64,000 nucleotides of DNA from Allomesorhizobium camelthorni (GTDB taxonomy: Bacteria; Pseudomonadota; Alphaproteobacteria; Rhizobiales; Rhizobiaceae), in contig NZ_JAAKZF010000020.1 in the NCBI RefSeq assembly GCF_011045125.1, positions 1 through 64,000 of the forward strand. Direction: 5' to 3'. Below are positions 38,077 through 44,834 of this stretch, one piece after another (position 1 is the first letter of the stretch; each line of letters opens with the position of its first letter). The position numbers were made by a program, and so were the translations under genes. The notes under the pieces were generated by a model. The model was given only the letters and a program-made list of their open reading frames with translations, was not told the DNA's origin and did not search any database.

Positions 38077-38239
38077 TGCCGCCACGGAGATTGCCTGAGC
38101 CGTAGCTGGACTCACGCGCATTCAGCGCTAATTGCAATAGCGAAGCGGGCTATGTTCGGCGCTCGCCTTTACATCGCCCTCCCTGACGTGCCAGAAGCGC
38201 GTTCCAAAATCGAACGCACCCGCCACCGGGAGAACAGCC

Positions 38240-38443
38240 TTGAAGCCGGATGAAATCAGAAAACTCGACGCCTTCTTCAAACGGACATTCCAGAATCCGC
38301 AGATGCAGGTGAAGGCGCGCCCGCGCAAGGAAGACTCGGCCGAAGTCTATGTCGGCGAGGAGTTTCTCGGCATCGTCTTCAAGGACGAGGAAGACGGCGA
38401 CTACAATTTCTCGATGGCGATTCTCGACATCGATCTGGCCTGA
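38240..38443 (+). CDS. DUF3126 family small protein
   Basis: A 67-aa protein starting with TTG at 38240 (MKPDEIRKLDAFFKRTF) after GGGAGAA. The whole length matches DUF3126: FQNPQMQVKARPRKEDSAEV, then VGEEFLGIVFKDEEDGDYNF and SMAILDIDL. The family is restricted to alphaproteobacteria and its function is unknown. The protein is acidic and likely cytoplasmic. It stands alone, convergent with the next gene. Confidence 0.88.
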   Translation: MKPDEIRKLDAFFKRTFQNPQMQVKARPRKEDSAEVYVGEEFLGIVFKDEEDGDYNFSMAILDIDLA

Positions 38444-38455
38444 GTTCCGGGCCGC

Positions 38456-39187
38456 TTAGCGCCCGGTTTTCAGTATGCGGGACGTCTCGGCCAGCACAGC
38501 GGCGTCTAGCGCCCGCCAGTCGGCCAGCAGTTCCTTCGGAAAGCGGTAGGACAGGCTGAGATTTTCGCCGACCTGGACATCGCGCTCGCATGGCGCGAGC
38601 GATTCTTCCGCACTTGGTCCGCTGAGGCAGCGGGCAACGAACGGGTGATCGCCCGGACGCTCGGCAACCGCCAGCACTTCGTTCAGATAGCCGGATTTTT
38701 CGGTGAAGCCGTAGAGCACGACGCCGCCGGGGCCGGGGGTGCCTGGCTTCGCGATCAGTGAACTGTATATCGGTGCGAAGCGGCCGCTCATGTCGCGCGA
38801 CATCATGCGTTCCTCGAACGACAGGAAGATGATGCGCCTCGATCCGCCGGCATGGTTGAAGTCGTCGCGCGCGACGGTGCTGTAACCGCTCATCTCGGGC
38901 CAGCGCAGATAGAGGTCGAGCCGCGAGGCGATGCCGTCGCGCCGCGACCGTTCGAAGCGGATGGCGTTCGCCGGAACGGCGATGACATCATTGCCGATGA
39001 CGATCTCGTGCAGCGTCTTGTCGTCGGTGTGGCCGGCCATTGCGATGGAGCGGCCGAACCATTTGCCGCCTGCGCTGATTGCGGCCGATAGCGCGGCGAG
39101 CAGCGCAAAGGCGCAAAACACCTTGAACATCAGAGACGAATCGACCGTCCTGATCTCGGGTCCATCGGCAGCTACAGGCTGGTTCAT
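38456..39187 (-). CDS. Hypothetical membrane-anchored protein
   Basis: A 243-aa protein. After a short N terminus (MNQPVAADGPEIRTV) there is one membrane helix (~residues 18-40, SLMFKVFCAFALLAALSAAI), then a soluble, probably periplasmic domain with VIAVPANAIRFERSRRDG, LRWPEMSGYS and two cysteines near the C terminus (ARCLSG, APCERD). No known domain was recognised. Upstream codons to 39280 are open but not coding-like. It is divergent from the gamma carbonic anhydrase gene. Confidence 0.75.
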   Translation of the reverse strand: MNQPVAADGPEIRTVDSSLMFKVFCAFALLAALSAAISAGGKWFGRSIAMAGHTDDKTLHEIVIGNDVIAVPANAIRFERSRRDGIASRLDLYLRWPEMSGYSTVARDDFNHAGGSRRIIFLSFEERMMSRDMSGRFAPIYSSLIAKPGTPGPGGVVLYGFTEKSGYLNEVLAVAERPGDHPFVARCLSGPSAEESLAPCERDVQVGENLSLSYRFPKELLADWRALDAAVLAETSRILKTGR

Positions 39188-39321
39188 CAAGAGTGTTCCG
39201 CAGGTTCCATGCAGTCCAGACCATGCGGCTTTCATGGTAAACGGCGGGTAAAGACAGGCTCGCTGCCTTGCGCCAGGCATGGTGCTCCATCTAGATTCGA
39301 CAACAACGCTAGGGAGAGACT

Positions 39322-39849
39322 ATGCCGCTTTACGCAATCGACGGAACCGCCCCGCAATTCGAGGATGAGAGCAGCAACTGGATCGCGCCGGACGCGACTT
39401 TGATCGGAAATGTCCAGCTAGGCCGCGATGTCGGCGTCTGGTTCGGGGCGGTGATCCGCGGCGACAATGAAGCGATTGTCATCGGCGCCCGGTCGAATGT
39501 GCAGGAGCACGTAGTCATGCATACCGATCCGGGTTTTCCGCTGACGGTGGGCGAGGGCTGCACAATCGGCCATGGCGCCATCCTGCATGGCTGCACCATT
39601 GGCGACAACAGCCTGGTGGGCATGGGCGCAATCGTGCTGAACGGAGCGCGCATCGGCAAGAACTGCCTGGTCGGCGCCGGAGCGCTGGTGACCGAGGGCA
39701 AGGAATTCCCGGACAATTCGCTGATCGTAGGCTCGCCGGCCACGGCGGTCAGGATGCTCGACCAGGATGCAGCCGGACGGCTGCGCGCTTCGGCCGAGCA
39801 CTATGTCGGCAATGGCCGGCGCTTCAAGGCAGGCCTTTCAAAACTCTGA
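39322..39849 (+). CDS. Gamma carbonic anhydrase family protein
   Basis: A 175-aa left-handed beta-helix protein of hexapeptide repeats: VQLGRDVGVWFGAVIRGD, NVQEHVVMHTD (first His ligand), CTIGHGAILHGCTIGDNSLVGMGA (two more His ligands) and IVGSPATAVR. The three histidines of the Zn site of the gamma-CA family are present. Many bacterial homologues (YrdA/PaaY type) have no measured carbonic anhydrase activity and hydrolyse thioesters or have unknown roles. A ribosome-binding site GGGAGAG precedes the ATG. A terminator follows. Confidence 0.92.
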   Translation: MPLYAIDGTAPQFEDESSNWIAPDATLIGNVQLGRDVGVWFGAVIRGDNEAIVIGARSNVQEHVVMHTDPGFPLTVGEGCTIGHGAILHGCTIGDNSLVGMGAIVLNGARIGKNCLVGAGALVTEGKEFPDNSLIVGSPATAVRMLDQDAAGRLRASAEHYVGNGRRFKAGLSKL

Positions 39850-39863
39850 AACAGAAAAAAGGT

Positions 39864-39892
39864 GGAGCCGGCCCGGGGACTGGGCCGGCTCC
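39864..39892 (+). terminator. Terminator after the gamma carbonic anhydrase gene
   Basis: GGAGCCGGCCC and GGGCCGGCTCC form an 11-bp perfect stem around a 7-base loop, 15 bp after the stop codon. The tail CTAAACC has no T-run; the preceding AAAAAA gives a T-run for the convergent gene on the other strand. Confidence 0.65.
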
Positions 39893-39951
39893 TAAACCCG
39901 GTCGTGGGGACGGGGAGGTGGGGACTCGACCGGGTTTTCGGTGACCTTGCC

Positions 39952-40557
39952 TTAGCGCACGCTGGCGACCGCGTCGGCGCGGCCGTCATTGATCTGGACC
40001 CAGACGCCGGAGTTCCGCTCCGACTGGCGCTTCAGGAAGGTATATTCGGTATCGGACCAGGCGAGCACGCGCGGCTCGAGATTGTCGAGCACGAACTCGC
40101 CGCGGCTGGTGCGCATTGTGAGCACGGCATGGCCGGCGCCGCTCGGCTGGCGCACGACGGTCAGGAGAAGATCGCCGGCGGGCACGCCGAGCGCCATCAG
40201 TTGACGCCGCTTTTCGAGCGCATAGTCCTCGCAGTCGCCGATGCCGTCGGGATAGGACCAGACTTCTTCGCGGCCCCACATCTCCATGTCGGTGCGCGGC
40301 GTGACTATCGTATTGACGGCATTGTTGATCTCGACCATCGCCGCCCAAAGGGTGCGGGTGAGTTCGACAGGTGTTCCGCCCGACGATTTCAACCGGCATT
40401 CATCCGGCTGGCGCTGGCAGAATTCGTAGTGGCCGACCGGCTGCGTGGTGCGGCCGCCCGTCGGCATGAAAGGCTGCGCAGCACTGGCTGCGCCAACCAT
40501 GGCGGCAAGCCCTGCAATCACCGCCAACAGCAACGATGTCCCCGTCGTTCTTGTCAT
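39952..40557 (-). CDS. Secreted transglutaminase-like cysteine peptidase (BTLCP)
   Basis: A 201-aa protein with a signal peptide (MTRTTGTSLLLAVIAGLAAM..., cleavage near ASAAQ). The catalytic triad of bacterial transglutaminase-like cysteine proteinases is seen: Cys in GIGDCEDYALEKR, His in GAGHAVLTM and Asp in FVLDNL. WGREEVWSYPDG precedes the Cys as in the family. Family members process or cleave periplasmic proteins (LapG is a relative). No LapD-like partner is adjacent. An AT-rich stretch lies upstream. Confidence 0.88.
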   Translation of the reverse strand: MTRTTGTSLLLAVIAGLAAMVGAASAAQPFMPTGGRTTQPVGHYEFCQRQPDECRLKSSGGTPVELTRTLWAAMVEINNAVNTIVTPRTDMEMWGREEVWSYPDGIGDCEDYALEKRRQLMALGVPAGDLLLTVVRQPSGAGHAVLTMRTSRGEFVLDNLEPRVLAWSDTEYTFLKRQSERNSGVWVQINDGRADAVASVR

Positions 40558-40873
40558 TGTGGTATGTCCCCGTTTGAAGAGACAATGCCATAGGACGATT
40601 TATTTGACGCAAAAGCGCGAAGTAGATGTTGAGTAAAAACCAGATCGAATTAATAGCACAAAGTAATAAAATTAAACTCGAACAATAACAAAATTCGATT
40701 CAAATTTGAATGAAAGCTGGCGCATCTCAGCCGGGGTTCGAACTCGATTCAATGAAGTGCACTGCTCTCGCGGCGGGATATTGGCCCCTGACGAGGCCCG
40801 ATTGGGACCACGCTTGACTAACTCATATCTCAATGGCTATACGTCAATCATAGCCAGCGGGTTATATATAAAG
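40558..40873. other. Intergenic region with an AT-rich island (about 40596-40715)
   Basis: The 316 bp between the divergent peptidase and ArsR genes contain no convincing gene. A ~120-bp core is strikingly AT-rich for this genome, with runs such as AATTAATAGCACAAAGTAAT and ATTCGATTCAAATTTGAATG. It may carry promoters for both genes, or mark an insertion junction. The last 40 bp hold the ArsR operator palindromes. Confidence 0.5.
40834..40871. promoter_or_regulatory. Two palindromes upstream of the second ArsR gene
   Basis: TGGCTAT (40834-40840) and ATAGCCA (40850-40856) are exact inverted repeats with a 9-base spacer. TTATATATAA (40862-40871) is a 10-bp perfect palindrome ending 2 bp before the ATG at 40874. 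Either could be the operator of the regulator; the second has the same start-proximal position as the palindromes of the other two ArsR genes in this region. Confidence 0.5.
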
Positions 40874-41197
40874 ATGCCGAACGCTCACGATGTGCTCTTC
40901 AGAACGCTCGCCGATCCGACCCGGCGGGCGATCTTCGAGCGATTGTGCCGTGAGGGCGAGCAGACGGTCGGGGCGCTGACGGCTCAGGCCGGGGTCTCGC
41001 AACCGGCCGTCTCAAAGCATCTTGGAGTCCTGAAGCAGGCCGGACTGGTACGCGACCGCCACGAAGGCCGCCAGACGCACTACAGCGCCCAGCTCGGCGC
41101 GCTTGCCCCGCTGATCGACTGGACAAGCCAGATGGCCGGATTCTGGGAGAGCCGGTTCGACGATCTCGAAGACCTGCTCAAAAGGATGGACCAATGA
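40874..41197 (+). CDS. ArsR family transcriptional regulator
   Basis: A 107-aa winged-helix regulator starting MPNAHDVLFRTLADPTRRAI, with recognition helix VSQPAVSKHLGVLKQAGLVR and wing HEGRQTHYSAQ. No metal-site cysteines. This is the SdpR-like form normally co-encoded with SRPBCC proteins. Its stop overlaps the ATG of the SRPBCC gene by 4 bp (ATGA), so translation is coupled. The frame is open upstream to 40706, but that part is the AT-rich island. Confidence 0.93.
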   Translation: MPNAHDVLFRTLADPTRRAIFERLCREGEQTVGALTAQAGVSQPAVSKHLGVLKQAGLVRDRHEGRQTHYSAQLGALAPLIDWTSQMAGFWESRFDDLEDLLKRMDQ

Positions 41198-41625
41198 ACC
41201 AAACGTCGAGCGAAACGCGCTCCGTCGTCATCGAACGGAAGATACCTCATCCGCCGGAAAAGATCTGGCGCGCGCTCACGCAACCGCACCTGATCGAGGA
41301 GTGGCTTATGAAGAACGATTTCAGGCCAGCCGTGGGCCATCGCTTCAATCTTCGCGGAGACTGGGGCGGCGTGCTGGACTGCGAGGTACTCGCCGTCGAG
41401 CCGTACAGAACGCTGTCCTACACTTGGAATTTTGCGCACGACGATGCGGCCTACAACCTGAAGAGTGTGGTGATCTTTACGCTCACCCCAACGAGCACGG
41501 GGACTCACCTGCGCATGGAGCAGTCGGGCTTCCGGCCGGATCAGAAGCAGGCCTACGGGGGCGCAAAAGCGGGTTGGCAGCAGTTCTTTGCGAAACTGGA
41601 AGAGGTCTTGGCGCGGACAGACTAA
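41194..41625 (+). CDS. SRPBCC (AHSA1-like) protein
   Basis: A 143-aa helix-grip protein: VVIERKIPHPPEKIWRALTQ, LIEEWLMKNDFRPAVGHRFNL, SYTWNF, LRMEQSGF and a final WQQFFAKLEEVLAR helix. It overlaps the ArsR stop by 4 bp and leads a run of genes on the same strand (VOC, membrane protein, DUF1801). The LIEEWLM motif is shared by AHSA1 proteins encoded next to ArsR genes. Ligand unknown. Confidence 0.92.
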   Translation: MNQTSSETRSVVIERKIPHPPEKIWRALTQPHLIEEWLMKNDFRPAVGHRFNLRGDWGGVLDCEVLAVEPYRTLSYTWNFAHDDAAYNLKSVVIFTLTPTSTGTHLRMEQSGFRPDQKQAYGGAKAGWQQFFAKLEEVLARTD

Positions 41626-41696
41626 AGTCTGCGGCACAATTCAAGGCTAGACGCGCTGCAGAGCGGCATACTGCGACGTTACAACGGAGGCTACAA

Positions 41697-42092
41697 ATGA
41701 AGATCAAGTTGACCAGTGTGTATGTGGACGATCAGGACAAGGCTTTGCACTTCTACACCGACGTGCTGGGCTTCACCAAGAAGGCCGATTTCAGCAATGG
41801 GCCGTATCGCTGGCTGACCGTGGCCTCGCCCGACGACCCGGACGGAACCGAGCTGCAGCTGGCGCTCAACGACAACCCGGCGGCCAAGGCCTACCAGCAA
41901 GCCATGTTCCAGCAGGGGCAGCCCGCGATCATGGTCCATAGCGAGGATGTCGAGGCCGAATACGAGCGCATCAAGTCGCGCGGCGCCGAGTTCGCCATGC
42001 CGCCGACCGAGGTCATGCCCGGTGTGACCATCGCCCAGCTGAACGACATCTGCGGCAACCTGGTCCAGATCAACACGATTGCGCGCCGGTAA
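41697..42092 (+). CDS. VOC family protein (glyoxalase/bleomycin resistance fold)
   Basis: A 131-aa VOC protein: MKIKLTSVYVDDQDKALHFY opens the first betaalphabeta module, and VHSEDVEAEYERIKSRGAEF the second, ending in GNLVQINTI. Metal-ligand positions are only partly conserved: Glu in TELQLAL and the end NLVQI in place of an acidic ligand. PhnB/GlxA-like proteins of this size are often linked with ArsR/SRPBCC genes. It lies 71 bp after the SRPBCC gene on the same strand, after a GGAGG ribosome-binding site. Confidence 0.9.
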   Translation: MKIKLTSVYVDDQDKALHFYTDVLGFTKKADFSNGPYRWLTVASPDDPDGTELQLALNDNPAAKAYQQAMFQQGQPAIMVHSEDVEAEYERIKSRGAEFAMPPTEVMPGVTIAQLNDICGNLVQINTIARR

Positions 42093-42115
42093 GCGCGTCT
42101 ACGAAGGAGATATCG

Positions 42116-42742
42116 ATGAACTGGAACGTATGGATTCGACAGATTCACCGGTGGACGTCGATCGTCTTTACAGTGGCCGTCGTCGCCAATTTCGTCGCCA
42201 TGGGATTGGGCGAGCCTCCGGCCTGGATAGTCTACTCGCCGCTGCCGCCGCTCTTCCTGCAGTTGTTCACCGGACTGTACATGTTCGTGCTGCCCTATGC
42301 CGCGAAGTGGCGCGGCGGGCGACGTGCAGTCGCACAGGGTGAGTACGATGGCTGGCAAGAGGTCCGGGGCGCCGACAAAGGTGACGAAGAAAGCCGCCGC
42401 CAGGCCGGCCTCTGCAAAGCCGGTCCTCCTCTCAGGCGGCAACCCGCAGATTCCGAAGGGTTACGGCGACGCCCCCGTGCAGGCCTACATCGCGGCCATG
42501 CCGGGCTGGAAAAGCGACGTCGGGCGCCGCCTCGACGCGATTATCGAGCGTACCGTGCCCGGCGTGCGCAAGGCGGTCAAATGGAACTCGCCCTTCTACG
42601 GCGTCGAGGACGGCGTCTGGTTCCTGTCGTTCCACGTCTTCGCCCGCTACGTCAAAGTGACTTTCTTCCGCGGCACGTCGCTCAATCCTGTCCCGCCCGG
42701 CAAGTCCAAGCACCCGGAAGTGCGCTACCTCGACATTTATGA
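42116..42742 (+). CDS. Small two-helix membrane protein with an abnormally extended frame
   Basis: The first ~71 residues (MNWNVWIRQIHRWTSIVFTV ... YMFVLPYAAKWRGGRR) form two membrane helices and look like a complete small membrane protein; an AAGGAGATATCG ribosome-binding site is placed well. The frame then stays open to residue 208, but this tail lies over the DUF1801 gene in another frame and has the Arg/Ala/Pro-rich look of a non-coding reading. A one-base change near 42335-42341 would let the frame end at the TGA there. Probably a 3' frameshift, or genuine readthrough. Confidence 0.6.
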   Translation: MNWNVWIRQIHRWTSIVFTVAVVANFVAMGLGEPPAWIVYSPLPPLFLQLFTGLYMFVLPYAAKWRGGRRAVAQGEYDGWQEVRGADKGDEESRRQAGLCKAGPPLRRQPADSEGLRRRPRAGLHRGHAGLEKRRRAPPRRDYRAYRARRAQGGQMELALLRRRGRRLVPVVPRLRPLRQSDFLPRHVAQSCPARQVQAPGSALPRHL

Positions 42743-42815
42743 GGACCAGCTTGACGAAACCCAGTTCGCCGATTGGGTGAAGCAAGCCGCCGCGTTGCCC
42801 GGCGAGCGGCTGTGA
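42348..42815 (+). CDS. DUF1801 domain protein
   Basis: A 155-aa protein starting MAGKRSGAPTKVTKKAAARP, with a basic Ala-rich N terminus. The DUF1801 (YdhG-like) domain follows: VQAYIAAMPGWKSDVGRRLD, VPGVRKAVKWNSPFYGVEDG (conserved KW and Pro), WFLSFHVFARYVKVTFFRG, and a C-terminal DxxxLDE helix. The fold is related to the SRPBCC/YdhG helix-grip class; no enzyme activity is known. It overlaps the extended frame of the small membrane protein and ends the run of genes after the second ArsR module. Confidence 0.88.
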   Translation: MAGKRSGAPTKVTKKAAARPASAKPVLLSGGNPQIPKGYGDAPVQAYIAAMPGWKSDVGRRLDAIIERTVPGVRKAVKWNSPFYGVEDGVWFLSFHVFARYVKVTFFRGTSLNPVPPGKSKHPEVRYLDIYEDQLDETQFADWVKQAAALPGERL

Positions 42816-42862
42816 GATGTATCTCGAAATTACCCAAGGCGTCATAAGCGTGATCGCAAACT

Positions 42863-43669
42863 TCAGCGCTCTTTGGCCATCCGATCGGCGTAGCGCTGCA
42901 GGTAGAGCGGCCAGCCCTGATCGGCGGCCACGCCGTCGCGGACGCTTTGCCAGCCCTCGCCATGGCGATCGAGATTGCGGTGCTCGATCTCGACCCGCGT
43001 GCGTTGCGGGGTTTCGGCGATGAAGCGTACTTCCCACTCGCTCGTTTTCTGCGGGTCGTCCTCGATCTGCCATCGCGGGCTGATGTCCCAGCTCAGCAGC
43101 ACCCGGCTGGGCGGCTCGTAGGCCAGCACCCGCGCCCAGCGGCATACGCTCCCGTCAACCCCGCGGTCGTAGAGAAAACCGCCGACCTTCGGCTCGAATA
43201 CGGTCTCGGCGATCTCGACCTTGAGCAAATTGTGCTCGGACGGCTTGAAGCTGCCGAAGTCCTCGGTGAAGACCTTGAATGCGCGCGAGATCGGCGCTTC
43301 GACGACGATCGACGTACGCACGGACGTATCTGCTGCTTGGATGCTCATCGGATCTCCTTTCGTCGGTTGCTCGACGACCGTCTTGTAGGCCGCGAGCGTC
43401 TTGGTCCAGAAACGGTCGAGTTCAGCCCGAAGCGCTGCCAGCCCGTCGGGGTCGACCTGATATATGCGCTGCTTGCCGGCTCGTTTGTCGACGACGAGGC
43501 CGGCGTCCTTCAGCACCTTCAGATGCTGGGAGACCGCCGGCCGGCTGACGGGCAGGTCACTGGCCAGCTCGCCGACCGCGCTGGGCTGCTCGATCACCCG
43601 CTCGAAGATCGCCCGCCGGGTCGGATCGGCCAGTGCCGCCCAGCCATTCGTTGAGTAAGTCGTCATCAT
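42863..43669 (-). CDS. ArsR-SRPBCC fusion protein
   Basis: A 268-aa single-chain fusion. Residues 1-95 are an ArsR winged helix (WAALADPTRRAIFERV, VSRPAVSQHLKVLKDAGLVV, wing KRAGKQRIYQVD). A linker with TKGDPMSIQAADTS leads to an SRPBCC domain at ~115-268 (SIVVEAPISRAFKVFTEDFG, PKVGGFLYDRGVDGS, WEVRFIAETPQRTRVEIEH, with a C-terminal WPLYLQRYADRM helix). It would couple ligand binding to DNA binding directly. ATG 43669 and ATG 43666 are adjacent alternatives. A perfect operator-like palindrome lies 2 bp upstream of the first. Confidence 0.93.
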   Translation of the reverse strand: MMTTYSTNGWAALADPTRRAIFERVIEQPSAVGELASDLPVSRPAVSQHLKVLKDAGLVVDKRAGKQRIYQVDPDGLAALRAELDRFWTKTLAAYKTVVEQPTKGDPMSIQAADTSVRTSIVVEAPISRAFKVFTEDFGSFKPSEHNLLKVEIAETVFEPKVGGFLYDRGVDGSVCRWARVLAYEPPSRVLLSWDISPRWQIEDDPQKTSEWEVRFIAETPQRTRVEIEHRNLDRHGEGWQSVRDGVAADQGWPLYLQRYADRMAKER

Positions 43670-43671
43670 TA

Positions 43672-43695
43672 ACGCGTAAGTATATCCTTACGCGT
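43672..43695. promoter_or_regulatory. Perfect 9-bp-arm palindrome upstream of the ArsR-SRPBCC fusion
   Basis: ACGCGTAAG (43672-43680) and CTTACGCGT (43687-43695) are exact inverted repeats with a 6-base spacer. It lies 2 bp before the ATG at 43669 on the minus strand. The position matches that of the other ArsR palindromes in this region and suggests autoregulation. Confidence 0.7.
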
Positions 43696-43742
43696 ACTTG
43701 AAGTCAACCCGGTCCATTCGGCTGCTGAACCGGTCGCCGTCG

Positions 43743-44633
43743 TTACCCAAGGGCGTCTGCAAGCACCTGGTTCAAGCGGGCGAACGCGGCCGACTCGTCC
43801 GGCGCATGGGCCGGATTGATCTCCGTGATGGTCAAGCAGCGCCATTGGGGCAGGGCGGTCAACTGCTTCAGGGCGAAGGCGGCTTGCTCCAGTTTGAGAC
43901 CGTCGCAGCGGCGCACATTCTCGGCGATCGGAAAATCGATGAAAGAAAGTACGTCGACGTCGAAGTGAATGAGCACACAGTCAAAGCGCGCCGCCCACTC
44001 GGCCGCACGCGCTGCTGCAGCCTCGATGTCGCTCAAGGCTTCCTCACGCGATATGACCTCGATCGCGTGATCCCTGATAGCGGCGGCTTCCGGCGGAGTG
44101 ATATTCTCGACGGCGAAATAGAGGAGCTGCCGAGGCGCAAGCATTGGACGGGTCGGGCCGAGCCCGGCGAGCGAAGGCTCGCATCCGGGAAGGTCGAGCA
44201 GATGAGCAACGCCAGTCCAGTCCAGCGCGCCGTCGCTCGTGTCAGGCGTGTTGAGATCGGCGTCGAGGTCCATGTAGACGAGCCCGATCCGTGCGCCGGC
44301 CGCATTCGCTCCGGCGACCGTTCCCAACTCCACGGTGCAATCGCCGCCAAGGACAAGCACGTCTTCCTCCGCTGAGATCGCCGTCGCCACGTGGCTTGCG
44401 ACCAGGTCGCAGGCGTGGCGCACGGCCTCCAGATTCATGGCCTGCAGCCGCGAAATATCCGGTCGCCATCGGAAGGATGCAACATCGCCATGATCCCTGA
44501 CGGTTCTGCCTCGGCTCGCCAGCGCCTCTGCAAGCCCATCTCGCCGAAAGGCAGCGGGAGCTTGTTCCTGCCCCGGCGAATAGGCGCCGGCGCTTGTGGC
44601 GGCGCCGATGATGTTCAACAAACGCTTCGTCAA
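43743..44633 (-). CDS. Arginase/agmatinase family protein with altered metal ligands
   Basis: A 296-aa ureohydrolase-fold protein. The family blocks are recognisable: VLVLGGDCTVELG (GGDHS in arginase), YMDLDADLNTP (DAHxD in arginase) and LIHFDVDVLSF (SxDxDxxDP). At the first ligand His is replaced by Cys and at the DAHxD box the His is replaced by Asp; the remaining Asp ligands are kept. SPGQEQAPAAFRRDGL near the N terminus is the usual GxxxGP-like region. The substrate is unlikely to be predicted from this. It is divergent from the DUF2314/DUF2185 gene. Confidence 0.87.
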   Translation of the reverse strand: MTKRLLNIIGAATSAGAYSPGQEQAPAAFRRDGLAEALASRGRTVRDHGDVASFRWRPDISRLQAMNLEAVRHACDLVASHVATAISAEEDVLVLGGDCTVELGTVAGANAAGARIGLVYMDLDADLNTPDTSDGALDWTGVAHLLDLPGCEPSLAGLGPTRPMLAPRQLLYFAVENITPPEAAAIRDHAIEVISREEALSDIEAAAARAAEWAARFDCVLIHFDVDVLSFIDFPIAENVRRCDGLKLEQAAFALKQLTALPQWRCLTITEINPAHAPDESAAFARLNQVLADALG

Positions 44634-44834
44634 CCCGATGCTTCTAGCTCGTACGATCTCAGTTGCAAAACTGTCGAGAGGGAGAAGGGTTTCTCAGCGG
44701 CATAGAGAATTTGCGGCCCGGGAGCGGTGCGAGGTTCGAGTGCAATCAGGCGCGATTTACGGGAGCGCCAAGAGCGGACGTTGCCTGGCGCAACAGAAAG
44801 AGTCGATAATAGCGCGAAGATCGAGGATCAAACT

